From Clostridiales bacterium (lineage in GTDB: Bacteria; Bacillota; Clostridia; Christensenellales; Aristaeellaceae), in the NCBI GenBank assembly GCA_004556395.1, contig SFHK01000015.1, positions 1 to 58,265 on the forward strand: a stretch of 58,265 nucleotides of DNA, read 5' to 3'. Positions 31,668 to 39,739 of this stretch are shown here, piece by piece. The notes beneath the pieces are model-generated. The model was not told where the DNA came from, searched no databases, and saw nothing but the letters and a program-made list of their open reading frames with translations. The number at the start of each line of letters is the position of its first letter. Position 1 is the stretch's first letter. The position numbers were made by a program, and so were the translations under genes.

Positions 31668-31880
31668 TCAGCGGTTATGCTTCATGTCGGTATAGTGTCT
31701 GGCACAGTAGCCATAGGCTCCGCTGCTGTACACGACGCGCCGGCTTCCGCAAATGGTACAGCGCGAGGTGTCGCCTTTGTGACTCGGATTGCCGCAGCCG
31801 GAAAACAGAGACTTGCAGCCGACGAACAGAACGCAAATGAGAATGACAAGCGCAACGAGACCGAGAGTTTGCTTTTTCAT
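31668..31880 (-). CDS. Small Cys-rich lipoprotein
   Basis: It encodes 70 residues with a lipoprotein signal (LVALVILICVLFVGC, Cys at about 22). The mature part has six more Cys and three His, including CTICG and YCARHY, which looks like a zinc-ribbon-type metal site. An AAAGGA site precedes the ATG. It follows the WG-repeat gene by 28 bases on the same strand and probably belongs to its operon. Function unknown. Confidence 0.75.
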   Translation of the reverse strand: MKKQTLGLVALVILICVLFVGCKSLFSGCGNPSHKGDTSRCTICGSRRVVYSSGAYGYCARHYTDMKHNR

Positions 31881-31908
31881 GAGGATTTATCCTTTCTTTT
31901 GTTGGGGA

Positions 31909-34632
31909 TTAGAAGACCTGCGTGAGATCGCTCTCAACCACGCCCCAGCGGTTGTCGCGCTCCAGCGCCAGTGTGCCGTCCGCCGCGATTCTGTAGTCCT
32001 GAATTCGCTCCAGACAGACGGTACCGTCCAGCTCGATCAGCTTCCAATAGCTTCCGTCCTTCACGAAGATGCGGCCGTTGGTGAACGAGCCGATTTCTGA
32101 ATAGCGGCATTCCACGAGCACTTTGCCCTCCGTGTTCATCAGACCCCACTTGCCGTTCGCGTTCTCGACGGCGTACAGGTTCTCGCCGACGCGCTGGATG
32201 GACTGGCAGGCGGCTTCCACGGCCATTTCGCCCTTCGTGTTCAGCAGGCCGTAAAGCTCATCCTGCGTCTGCACGATGGCTACGCCGTCGGAGGTGAAGT
32301 CGCGCACGTAGCGGAAGCACAGGCCGTCGCTGACGAACTGACCGTTCAGGTCGATGAAGCCGTAGCTGTTGCTTCGGTAGCTTTCCTTCCCCACCGAGAT
32401 AAGGCCGCAGGTATTGGCAGGATTCGAAGCGTCATAGCTTTCATTCGCGCCGCACAGGAAATCCCACTGCATTGCGGTGATCAGCCGGAGAGAACGATTG
32501 GAAAGGCTTCCCCGCAGTTCATACAGACCCTTGCCATTCTTCGCGTCGTCGACCAGCAGGTATCGGTAGCTGATCATATAAAATGGATTCGCTAAATAAT
32601 CGTCGGTTGAGTTTACATTTTCCAGAAGCAGTGTGTCGCTGAAGTTGTAGAGATCGCGCCCTGAATTCCAGGAATTATAACTCTCGTAGACGAGGCCGCA
32701 GGAGAGAGCTTCGTAGTGATCGCTATCCTTCAGATTGCCGATGATGCGCTCGGCGTCCATATCCAGAATGTCGGTGTCCGCTGTTTCGATGGAAGCACGA
32801 ATCGTGTCCACGAAGCGCCACGTGCGATCCAGAAAACGGCGGCCCTCCCGATTGATATAGCCCTCTTCCTTGTCAGAAAAGTCCACCTGCAGCCAGCCGT
32901 GGCTGAAACGGTAAGAATAGGAACCCGGCTTCCAGCCGTCGGAACGCAGAAGGATGTTGCCCTGCGTATCGAGCACGAGCCAGTCGCCCTCCACGGAGGT
33001 GTACAGGCCGTTGATCATCTGCATGGAATCGGGAAGCTGCGCGAGAACCAAGCCCTCGGACGCGTCGTACAGCTGTCCGTATTGGGGTTCGATGACGAAC
33101 TGCCCGTTTCGGTCGATGGCGCCCCAGAGACCATCCTTCCTCACGACGGCAATATTTTCAAAGAAACGCGGCAATTCACGTCCGTAGGATTCGAACTTTT
33201 GAAAGCCCACGGACGGCTCCATGAGCACGGTGCCGTCTTCAGCGGCCAGACCGTACAGCCTGTCCTTACTCAGCCAGATAGCTTCCAGCGTCTTCTGGCC
33301 GTTTTCATCCTTTCTATAATCTATGCGCGCGTCGTACCCGTCGAACGCGATCACATTTCCGTCCTCGTCCTGAATGCCGGTTACGCCGGAGACGCTGGCG
33401 AAGTCACCATTGCCGAAGGGAGAGACAGCGGCGCTGTCGCCAAAGACGAGCGTGTATTCCCTGCCGTCCGCGCCGGTGTAGCGGGAGTAGTCCACAGGGT
33501 CGTTCTCGAAGCCCACATACCGACTGTAGAGCACGTCGCTGTATTTGCCGGAAAAGCGCAGGAAGCCGCTTGCGGTCCGTACGGTATCCGCGTCGGAGAT
33601 GCTGTTCAGATGCCAGCACTCGTAGGTGCGCGCCTCGTTGCCCGCATAGCGGTAGTAGGTCGCCGCGGTGGAATAGTTTCTTTCCGCCGCGAACGCGTCG
33701 GCGGCGTGACCGGCGGCGGTTTCCGCGCGGCGCGGCGCGTCCGAATAGTTCTTCGCGGCGGCGAATTCGTCATACGCCCGCGCGTAAAGATTCGCGCTGT
33801 TCAGCGCCTGCGCGGATTCGGACAGTCTCAGCCCCTCGCTGTAATGCGACTTCGGAATGATCTGCGTCAGCAGAAGGAAGACGAACGCGCCCAGCACTGC
33901 CAGAGAAACGGCGGACGCGAGAATGGCGGTTCGCCTGCGCTTCTGCCTGCGCTGCTTTTGAAGGGCGGCTTTCTGCGCCGCGCGCGTGCGCTCCTCCGCG
34001 ATGGCGGCGAGCTGCGCCTGCGCGATGGGGCGGAAAACGTCCATGTCGGCGAGCACCTGCTGCCGCGAAAGCGACGCGCCGCAGATGCGGCAGCAGTCAC
34101 TGCCCTGCGGATTCCACGCGCCGCAGCCGCAGCGCCACGCGCCGTCCAGCACCAGTGGAGAGAAGCGCAGCGCGTCGCTGCCCAGTTCGCGGCGGTAGGC
34201 GGCCAGCAGCTCGTCGGTCAGCGGCAGCGGTTCCGGCGCGGGCGTGGGCGCGGTCGTGGCGTTGCCGGTTTTCCAATGGCTGCCGTCCGCGAAGTCGACG
34301 GAAACGACGCTCGCGCGGAAGTATCGAACGTCGCAGCTTCCCAGCGGAATGGGCGAAGCGCCGCCGAAATCCTGATACGGTTCCGCGTTCAGACCGGGAT
34401 ACTGGAAATCCGTCGCTGCGAGAGAGACGCGGTTCCCCTGCGCGTCCAGCGCGTCGATGTGCACCACCAGCGCGGCAATGCGCGTTTCGGAGAGGGATGT
34501 AAACGTCAGCCGGGCGAACACCGGCCCCATGCCCTGCCGCCAGAGAGACCCCGCCGAGATGGCCACCGGACACCCGGGGCGATATTGCCCGCCGGGCCAT
34601 TCGCAGATGCAGGTAAGCTTTGATTGTGCCAT
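31909..34632 (-). CDS. WG-repeat membrane protein with zinc ribbon
   Basis: This 907-residue protein has no signal peptide. An N-terminal domain (1-150) leads to a zinc ribbon (CGCGAWNPQGSDCCRICG, about 167-184), a charged linker and one membrane helix (AILASAVSLAVLGAFVFLLL, about 248-267). A large outside region contains many WG-type repeats such as GLWGAIDRNGQFVIEPQYG and GKWGLMNTEGKVLVECRYS. The cytosolic ribbon and external repeats suggest a sensor or scaffold. ATG 34632 is supported by GGAGGAACAG; a frame reaching 34698 would run through the regulatory module. It shares that upstream module with the gene at 54414. Confidence 0.87.
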   Translation of the reverse strand: MAQSKLTCICEWPGGQYRPGCPVAISAGSLWRQGMGPVFARLTFTSLSETRIAALVVHIDALDAQGNRVSLAATDFQYPGLNAEPYQDFGGASPIPLGSCDVRYFRASVVSVDFADGSHWKTGNATTAPTPAPEPLPLTDELLAAYRRELGSDALRFSPLVLDGAWRCGCGAWNPQGSDCCRICGASLSRQQVLADMDVFRPIAQAQLAAIAEERTRAAQKAALQKQRRQKRRRTAILASAVSLAVLGAFVFLLLTQIIPKSHYSEGLRLSESAQALNSANLYARAYDEFAAAKNYSDAPRRAETAAGHAADAFAAERNYSTAATYYRYAGNEARTYECWHLNSISDADTVRTASGFLRFSGKYSDVLYSRYVGFENDPVDYSRYTGADGREYTLVFGDSAAVSPFGNGDFASVSGVTGIQDEDGNVIAFDGYDARIDYRKDENGQKTLEAIWLSKDRLYGLAAEDGTVLMEPSVGFQKFESYGRELPRFFENIAVVRKDGLWGAIDRNGQFVIEPQYGQLYDASEGLVLAQLPDSMQMINGLYTSVEGDWLVLDTQGNILLRSDGWKPGSYSYRFSHGWLQVDFSDKEEGYINREGRRFLDRTWRFVDTIRASIETADTDILDMDAERIIGNLKDSDHYEALSCGLVYESYNSWNSGRDLYNFSDTLLLENVNSTDDYLANPFYMISYRYLLVDDAKNGKGLYELRGSLSNRSLRLITAMQWDFLCGANESYDASNPANTCGLISVGKESYRSNSYGFIDLNGQFVSDGLCFRYVRDFTSDGVAIVQTQDELYGLLNTKGEMAVEAACQSIQRVGENLYAVENANGKWGLMNTEGKVLVECRYSEIGSFTNGRIFVKDGSYWKLIELDGTVCLERIQDYRIAADGTLALERDNRWGVVESDLTQVF

Positions 34633-34677
34633 ATCTGTTCCTCCGTTCGTTGTGAAAATCGATTTGTGACAGGAATA

Positions 34678-34751
34678 TTTTGAACGATATTCCTCCAAAA
34701 GTCACGCTCAGATCCTGAGCATTTGGCGTTCTGAGCGCTCAGATTCTGAGC
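34678..34751 (-). promoter_or_regulatory. Three-palindrome regulatory module, copy 1
   Basis: Reading toward the WG-repeat gene, the order is GCTCAGAATCTGAGC (34751-34737), GCTCAGGATCTGAGC (34720-34706) and a 23-bp element with TTTTGGA and TTCAAAA ends (34700-34678). The two GCTCAG palindromes start exactly 31 bp apart. The module ends 45 bp before the start codon. The same layout and spacing occur at 54295-54368. Confidence 0.85.
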
Positions 34752-34773
34752 ATTTTGGGTTTACATCCCGATT

Positions 34774-34816
34774 TTCCGAAAAATCTGCATATTTTGCATA
34801 TGCAGATTTTTCGGAA
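34774..34816. repeat. Perfect 19-bp-arm inverted repeat
   Basis: TTCCGAAAAATCTGCATAT and its exact reverse complement are separated by TTTGC. It lies upstream of copy 1 of the regulatory module. It is AT-rich and could be a protein site or a terminator for either side. Confidence 0.85.
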
Positions 34817-34851
34817 GGCCGTTTTAGATAAAAAACGCGGCCAAAAGCGCA

Positions 34852-34882
34852 AAAAAAGACATGCGCGGCGGCGCATGCCTTT
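34852..34882 (-). terminator. Terminator of the secreted-protein gene at 34897
   Basis: On the minus strand GGCATGCGC and GCGCATGTC pair and are followed by seven T. Confidence 0.75.
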
Positions 34883-34896
34883 TCGAGGGGAAGAGG

Positions 34897-35316
34897 TCAG
34901 CCGGTATAGGGCAGAAGCTGGATGGATGCGCCCTGAATGTCGAGACGGTCGCCGTCCGCAAGGGTGAGCTTGCCGATTTCGGACACGCCGTGGTAGTTCC
35001 CGAGCGGGTAGAAATGCTTGTAGTCGTACCATGCATCCGCGCCGGATGCGTAGACGTAGATGAACGCGGAGTCGACGGTATCGTCCACCGTCAGGCGGTA
35101 TTCGCCCGCGGCGAGATCTCGGCCGACGGTGTACACGCCCGGCGAGAGCGTCTTTTCCGTGACGCCGGTCAGCGCCAGCCGGCGGGCGGTCAGTGTGTCG
35201 ATCCATTCGGCGAGCTGCTCCGCTGTGGCGGTTTCCAGATCGACGACGATCGTTTCCGCACACACGGGCAGGGCGAGAAGCAGAAGAACGAGGGTCAGTG
35301 CTGCAATCCGTTTCAT
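34897..35316 (-). CDS. Small secreted protein, unknown
   Basis: It encodes 139 residues with a clear signal peptide (MKRIAALTLVLLLLALPVCA). A short helix (TAEQLAEWIDTLTARRLAL) and a beta-rich domain follow (SPGVYTVGRDLAAGEYRLTV). The GxYxVGxDIxAGxY pattern is common in Firmicute surface proteins of unknown role. The start ATG 35316 has an AGGAGGCG site; the frame upstream is leader. It has its own promoter and terminator. Confidence 0.78.
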   Translation of the reverse strand: MKRIAALTLVLLLLALPVCAETIVVDLETATAEQLAEWIDTLTARRLALTGVTEKTLSPGVYTVGRDLAAGEYRLTVDDTVDSAFIYVYASGADAWYDYKHFYPLGNYHGVSEIGKLTLADGDRLDIQGASIQLLPYTG

Positions 35317-35350
35317 GAGTACGCCTCCTGTCTGTCTTAATACATGTTCT

Positions 35351-35379
35351 ATTATAGTATTCATTAACGATTTCGTCAA
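35351..35379 (-). promoter_or_regulatory. Promoter of the secreted-protein gene
   Basis: On the minus strand TTGACG (35379-35374), a 17-bp spacer and TATAAT (35356-35351) precede the gene. Confidence 0.75.
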
Positions 35380-35438
35380 TATGAAGATTTTCAGGCTAAA
35401 GGATATTCACAAAGAACGGAATGTAAACCGGCGATTTC

Positions 35439-35470
35439 AAAAAAAGAGCGCCCGACGAACGGACGCTCTC
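35439..35470 (-). terminator. Terminator of the GTPase operon
   Basis: On the minus strand GAGCGTCCG pairs with CGGGCGCTC over a TTCGT loop, followed by eight T. Confidence 0.8.
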
Positions 35471-35483
35471 TCGATGGGAAAAA

Positions 35484-36449
35484 TTACGGGTTGAACTGCA
35501 CCAGCTCTTCCTCGGGCTTTTCGGCGGGCTCGCTCTTGATTTCGAGCAGGATGACGGCGTCGCGGTTGTGAATCACGCTGAAGCCGCTTTCCACCTTCGC
35601 GGTGAGGTAGAACCACGTGTCGGTCTTGGGACGCTTGTCGGCGTAGCGGCAAAGGAAGCCGATGCCGCCGACGTCCGCGGCGCAGCAGGTCATGGCGTAG
35701 CGGCCAAAGACGAACGTCTTTTTGGGCAGGTTCTGCATGTTGAAGCACTGCCCCTTGACGCGCACCGTGCGGCCGTCGTAGCGATTCGGATGCTCCATGC
35801 AGTCGAGATACCAGGTGCCGAAGTCCTCGTCCTTGATCTCGATCACGTCGGCCTTCATATCGTAGGGAAGGTCTTCCTCGCCCACGCCGTCGTCGCTGGT
35901 GCCGTCCTTGTTTTCGAAAATGATCGTGCAGGTGTTGTTCATCGCCTTGATCAGGCGGCGATAGGGGCTTTTGCGCGTGTTCTCGTCGCAGCGGTTGAAG
36001 ATGACCAGATCCGCCAGCTTGGGCGCTTCGGACATCAGCTGCCGCATGTTGACCATGTAGTTTTCAAACGTCGTCGCGTCGATCAGCGCGACCATCTGCG
36101 CGAGTTCCCAGTCGTCCGGCTTTTTCACGCGGAACAGGTTTTCAATGCCCCACATGCTGTTGTATTCGATGATCACGCGCTCCGGCAGGATGCGCTGATT
36201 CAGGGAATTCAGCAGATTGGGCGTAAGGTCCTCGAACGATTCGACCTCCTGCAGGACGGTGTTCGCCTTGCGCAGGAGCTTCGCGTCGTATTCCTCTTCG
36301 CCCTCCTCGCACACGATGAGCAGCGTGCGCTCGCCGGCGGAGAAGTCCTCGTCCTCCAGCATGTTCTTGATGAGGCTGGTTTTGCCGCTCTCAAGGAAGC
36401 CGGTCACGAGGTATATGGGGGTTTTGTATTCTTCTGCCTGCTGAGACAT
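35484..36449 (-). CDS. G3E-family (COG0523) GTPase fused to a CCAAD-type domain
   Basis: This 321-residue protein has a P-loop GTPase domain (about 1-190). Its variant Walker A reads GFLESGKTS, the G4-like motif is NRCDEN, and there is no CxCC metal motif. The C-terminal domain (about 200-310) contains VKGQCFN, FVFGRYAMTCCAADVGGIGF and a stretch typical of the YcgQ/TIGR03943-type domain. YcgQ-like proteins are usually separate membrane proteins next to permeases and metallochaperones, so the fusion is unusual. It follows the His-rich GTPase gene by 10 bases. A role in transition-metal handling is inferred from its partner. Confidence 0.8.
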   Translation of the reverse strand: MSQQAEEYKTPIYLVTGFLESGKTSLIKNMLEDEDFSAGERTLLIVCEEGEEEYDAKLLRKANTVLQEVESFEDLTPNLLNSLNQRILPERVIIEYNSMWGIENLFRVKKPDDWELAQMVALIDATTFENYMVNMRQLMSEAPKLADLVIFNRCDENTRKSPYRRLIKAMNNTCTIIFENKDGTSDDGVGEEDLPYDMKADVIEIKDEDFGTWYLDCMEHPNRYDGRTVRVKGQCFNMQNLPKKTFVFGRYAMTCCAADVGGIGFLCRYADKRPKTDTWFYLTAKVESGFSVIHNRDAVILLEIKSEPAEKPEEELVQFNP

Positions 36450-36459
36450 ATTCCAATCC

Positions 36460-37614
36460 TCACATGCCCAGAAGGGCCTTGATTTCGTCTTCCTTCAGGT
36501 CGCAGCCGATTACACACAGGCGGCCGGTGTAGTCGGCGCTGCCGCTGCGGATCTCGCTTTCGCCGGGCGTGTAGTCGAAGTGAATCCAGCTGCCGTCCGT
36601 GCTCTGCAGGATGCCCTTCATGCGCAGAACGGTGCCGTACTTCTCCTCGTTCTCGATCTCCTTGAGCGCCTTTTCCAGCTGCGCGCGGTCGATCCTGCGG
36701 ACGGTCTCGATGCCGATGTTCTCGAACACCTCGTCGGCATCGTGATCCTCGTGGTCGTGATCGTGGCCGCAGCAGCAGTGGCCGTGGTGATGATGATGCT
36801 CGTGCTCGTCGTGGTCATGTTCGTCGTGATCGTGGTCATGGTCGCAATGATCGTGATCATGGTCGCAATGATCGTGATCATGCTCGTCATGGTCGTGTTC
36901 GTCATGGTCATGGTCGTGTTCGTCATGATCGTGATCATGCTCCTCGTGGTCATGATCGTGGTGATGGTGATGATGCTCGTGATGCGGGCACACGCTGTCC
37001 ACGTCGATCAGGGAGGTGGGATGCTCGATCGCGTCCATGATTACCTGGCCGGTGATGTCGTCCCACGGGGTGGTGATCAGGCGCGCGTCGGCGTTCTGCT
37101 CGCGCACCAGCTCGACGGCCTTTTCCAGCTTTTCCTCGCTGACCAGCTGCGTGCGGCTGAGAATGACGGTCTCCGCGCACTTGATCTGGTCGATGAAGAA
37201 TTCGGCAAAGTTCTTGAGATACATTTTGCACTTTCCGGCGTCCACGATGGTGGCGCAGCCGGTGAGATGGATTTCGCCGTGCTCCTTTTCCTCCTGCTCC
37301 ACCACGCGGCGGATGTCGGACAGTTTGCCCACGCCGCTGGGCTCGATGATCAGGCGGTCGGGATGATATTTTTCAACCAGCTCGCCGATGGCCTTGGTGA
37401 AATCGCCCGCCAGCGTGCAGCAGATGCAGCCGGAGTTCAGCTCGGAAATCTGAATGCCGCTGTCCTTCATGAAGCCGCCGTCAATGCCGACCTCGCCGTA
37501 TTCGTTTTCGAGCAGGACGCACTTTTCGCCCGCGAACGCTTCCTTCAGCAGTTTTTTGATCAGCGTCGTTTTTCCCGCGCCCAGGAAGCCGGAAATGATG
37601 GTAACTTTCGTCAT
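36460..37614 (-). CDS. G3E-family (COG0523) GTPase with extreme His/Asp-rich metal-binding region
   Basis: This 384-residue metallochaperone-type GTPase has Walker A GFLGAGKTT (9-17) and the metal motif SGCICC (61-66), with Cys 63, 65 and 66. ENEYGEVGID and IEPSGVGKL are also present. Residues 211-291 hold about 40 His plus many Asp and several Cys, a very large metal buffer inserted before the C-terminal domain (about 295-384). The G4 position reads SRTQ where NKxD is usual. Zinc, nickel or cobalt are candidate metals; the sequence cannot decide. ATG 37614 has an AGAGGG site. It is the first gene of a two-GTPase operon. Confidence 0.9.
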   Translation of the reverse strand: MTKVTIISGFLGAGKTTLIKKLLKEAFAGEKCVLLENEYGEVGIDGGFMKDSGIQISELNSGCICCTLAGDFTKAIGELVEKYHPDRLIIEPSGVGKLSDIRRVVEQEEKEHGEIHLTGCATIVDAGKCKMYLKNFAEFFIDQIKCAETVILSRTQLVSEEKLEKAVELVREQNADARLITTPWDDITGQVIMDAIEHPTSLIDVDSVCPHHEHHHHHHDHDHEEHDHDHDEHDHDHDEHDHDEHDHDHCDHDHDHCDHDHDHDEHDHDEHEHHHHHGHCCCGHDHDHEDHDADEVFENIGIETVRRIDRAQLEKALKEIENEEKYGTVLRMKGILQSTDGSWIHFDYTPGESEIRSGSADYTGRLCVIGCDLKEDEIKALLGM

Positions 37615-37745
37615 AAGAACACCCTCTTTGAACCTTTCAAAATGGTATCCTATATTGTAGCACGTCAAATGCGAAATTTATAGCCCCGTAAATGTAAACC
37701 TTTGAATCGATTGGAAAAATCTTTTCGACCGGAGGGAATCTGTGC

Positions 37746-37751
37746 TATAAT
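37746..37751 (+). promoter_or_regulatory. Extended -10 promoter of the 37778 gene
   Basis: TG-C-TATAAT with a weak -35 TTCGAC (37724-37729) lies 27 bp before the start codon. It is divergent from the GTPase operon, whose likely -10 is TACAAT with an upstream TG at about 37660. Confidence 0.6.
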
Positions 37752-37777
37752 GGGAGGGACTGAGAGGGGAGAGGCGA

Positions 37778-38203
37778 ATGAAGTCGATTGTGGAAACATA
37801 CGACCTGACGGGAAAAGCGCTTCCGACCATTCCCGTGCCGCACGATTGCGCGATCAGGGAAATTTCGCTGGCGGACGGCTGGCTGGTTTTGTCGTTTGAG
37901 GAAAATATAGCCTGCCACGAATCCGTGCAATATAGTCACCCGAACGCGCGGACGCTGCGGATGCGGATTCACCTTCTGGACGAGGAATTCAACCTGCTCG
38001 CTCATGAGCGCAGAAGGTATGAGAACGTTTACGTGGAGCGGAAGCCGAAGGAGCTGTTCGAGCTTGCGCGGAGGGAAAAACGGCTGGAATATCTGAGTCA
38101 CCTCGTCGGGTACGGAGAGATGCAGATCGAGCTGTTCCAGTCGGCGGGCAGCGTCCTCGTCGACCTGTGCGCGGATCGGGTTGAAATGGAATGGTTTGAA
38201 TAA
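37778..38203 (+). CDS. Unrecognised cytosolic protein
   Basis: It encodes 141 residues with no signal peptide or membrane helix. The pattern is mostly beta strands in the first 80 residues (ISLADGWLVLSFEE, RTLRMRIHLLDEEFNLLAHER). A helix follows (KPKELFELARREKRLEYLSHL) and a final pair of strands. I recognise no family. A GAGGGGAGAGG site precedes the ATG. It sits between the divergent GTPase operon and the TSUP transporter gene, 47 bases before the latter, so the two may be cotranscribed. Confidence 0.7.
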   Translation: MKSIVETYDLTGKALPTIPVPHDCAIREISLADGWLVLSFEENIACHESVQYSHPNARTLRMRIHLLDEEFNLLAHERRRYENVYVERKPKELFELARREKRLEYLSHLVGYGEMQIELFQSAGSVLVDLCADRVEMEWFE

Positions 38204-38250
38204 ATGGGCGATGCCTTTAGAAGAATGTGTCTGCTGGAAGAAGGGCTTGT

Positions 38251-39009
38251 ATGAACGTTACGCTGTCCATGTATCTGATTGTGTGCCCGCTGGTGTTTCT
38301 GGCCGCGGTGGTCGATGCTATCGGCGGGGGCGGAGGGCTGATTTCGCTGCCCGCGTATTATCTGGCGGGGCTCTCGCCCACGCTGGCGGCGGGCACAAAC
38401 AAGATGTCCGCCTGCTGTGGCTCGCTTTCGGCGACGCTGAAATACATGAAAAGCGGCAAGGTGCTGTGGAAGCCGGCGCTGTGCGCCATACTGGGCGCGC
38501 TGCCGGGCGCGTATCTGGGCGCGGAGGTGCTGAAGCTTTTAAACGAGCAGACTGTGCGCGTGCTGATGACGGTGCTGGTGCCGCTGGTGGCGCTGATCGT
38601 GGCGTTTCGCGGCAGCAGGCAGCCGGAACCGCGCCCGGTCACGGCGCGCACGCTCTGGCTGTGCGCGGGCACGGGGCTGGTGATCGGCTTCTACGACGGC
38701 TTTTTCGGCCCCGGAACCGGCACGTTCCTGACGCTGGCGTTCACGTGGCTGTGCGGCATGGAGGGCGTGACGGCCTCCGGCACGTCCAAGCCGGTAAACA
38801 CCGCGTCCAACCTCGCGTCGCTCGCGTCCTTCATCCTGAACGGCAAGGTGCTGTATTCGCTGGCGCTGCCCGCCCTTGCGTTCTCCACGCTGGGCGGCTG
38901 GGTCGGCTCGCGGCTGGCCGTGCGGCGCGGCGCGAAGTTCATCCGCTACGTCATGCTGGGCGTGATGGGATTGATTATCGTGAAGCTCGCGTATGAATGG
39001 TTTGCATAA
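38251..39009 (+). CDS. TauE/SafE (TSUP) family transporter
   Basis: This 252-residue integral membrane protein of the sulfite/sulfoacetate exporter family has about seven to eight helices. The duplicated family motif is visible as DAIGGGGGLISLPAYYLAGLSP and FYDGFFGPGTGTFLTLAF (listed as two separate motifs), with GTNKMSACCGSL and GTSKPVNTASNLASL as the paired second motifs. ATG 38251 follows AGAAGGG; GTG 38227 is a weaker alternative. The substrate is not determinable; organosulfur anions are usual in the family. Confidence 0.9.
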   Translation: MNVTLSMYLIVCPLVFLAAVVDAIGGGGGLISLPAYYLAGLSPTLAAGTNKMSACCGSLSATLKYMKSGKVLWKPALCAILGALPGAYLGAEVLKLLNEQTVRVLMTVLVPLVALIVAFRGSRQPEPRPVTARTLWLCAGTGLVIGFYDGFFGPGTGTFLTLAFTWLCGMEGVTASGTSKPVNTASNLASLASFILNGKVLYSLALPALAFSTLGGWVGSRLAVRRGAKFIRYVMLGVMGLIIVKLAYEWFA

Positions 39010-39033
39010 AAATATAATCAGATAAAATGAAAT

Positions 39034-39071
39034 GGAACCGGCTTCGTCCATGCGTCACCGGTTCTATTTTT
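39034..39071 (+). terminator. Terminator after the TSUP gene
   Basis: GAACCGG and CCGGTTC enclose a 16-base loop and are followed by TATTTTTC. Confidence 0.65.
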
Positions 39072-39187
39072 CTGCATTTTTGGCAGAAATACGGGTATTT
39101 TAGTCGGATTTGCGTCCAAAAAATGTGGAGTATTGCAAGTTAGGTACGTTAAATATTGCGTTTGTTACTGCATTATTCATGGGGATA

Positions 39188-39196
39188 TGGTATAAT
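39188..39196 (+). promoter_or_regulatory. Extended -10 promoter of the hydrogenase operon
   Basis: TG-G-TATAAT (-10 box at 39191-39196) lies 66 bp before the first start codon. The 100 bp upstream are AT-rich and without genes. The -35 region is poor, which could mean activator or redox control. Confidence 0.6.
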
Positions 39197-39262
39197 GAAA
39201 TGCGGCGAGTCATGCGCTCGTCCCTGCATGATCTATCCATTTCTGATAGGGAGGTTTCGTCT

Positions 39263-39736
39263 ATGCCGGTCAATCAGGAAAAGTATGCTCAGCTCGATAA
39301 GATTATCGCTGCGAACAAGGGGCAGGAAGGCGCCGTCATGAGAACGCTGCAGTCCGCCCAGGATCTGTTCGGCCACGTGCCGAAGGATGTTCAGATCCGC
39401 ATCGCCGAAGGTCTTGGCACCACGCTGAGCGAGGTTTACGGCGTCGCTACGTTCTATTCCCAGTTCGCGCTGGATCCGCGCGGCGAATACGTCATCGGCG
39501 TGTGCCTGGGCACCGCCTGCTACGTAAAGGGCTCCAAGGACGTGCTCGACCGCGTCTGCAAGGAACTGGATACCAAGGTTGGCAAGACCAGCGCGGACGG
39601 TCTGTTCACGATCAAGGACACCCGCTGCCTGGGCGCCTGCGGTCTGGCTCCCGTAATGATGATCAACGACGATGTGTACGGAAATCTGATTCCGGACATG
39701 ATTCCCGGCATTCTGGCCAAGTATCGTCAGAACTAA
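39263..39736 (+). CDS. hndA: [2Fe-2S] NuoE/HndA-like hydrogenase subunit
   Basis: This 157-residue thioredoxin-fold [2Fe-2S] protein is of the NuoE family and forms the small electron-transfer subunit of NAD(P)-linked multimeric [FeFe] hydrogenases. Ligand Cys are in GVCLGTACYVKG and DTRCLGACGLAPVM. The N-terminal helical region includes QSAQDLFGHVPKDVQ and YGVATFYSQF. The start ATG 39263 has a GGGAGG site; the frame open upstream to 39110 covers the promoter. It is the first gene of the operon. Confidence 0.94.
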   Translation: MPVNQEKYAQLDKIIAANKGQEGAVMRTLQSAQDLFGHVPKDVQIRIAEGLGTTLSEVYGVATFYSQFALDPRGEYVIGVCLGTACYVKGSKDVLDRVCKELDTKVGKTSADGLFTIKDTRCLGACGLAPVMMINDDVYGNLIPDMIPGILAKYRQN

Positions 39737-39739
39737 GGC

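Noticed and set aside
32716..34623. Plus-strand 635-codon open frame opposite the WG-repeat gene
   Set aside because: Shadow of the WG-repeat gene, with no ribosome binding site and no protein family pattern.
36760..36990. Repetitive gatcatg/gtcgtg DNA that looks like a simple-sequence array
   Set aside because: It is the coding sequence of the His/Asp run of the GTPase; it stays in frame and has no array structure.
36580..37683. Plus-strand open frame of 367 codons rich in Val and Met
   Set aside because: It is the antisense of the His/Asp-rich GTPase; GTG and ATG codons there are complements of CAC and CAT.
39121..39190. Rex-like redox operator upstream of the hydrogenase operon
   Set aside because: An AT-rich stretch with ACG...CGT arms exists, but it matches the Rex consensus poorly (about 10 of 16 symmetric positions), so it is not claimed.
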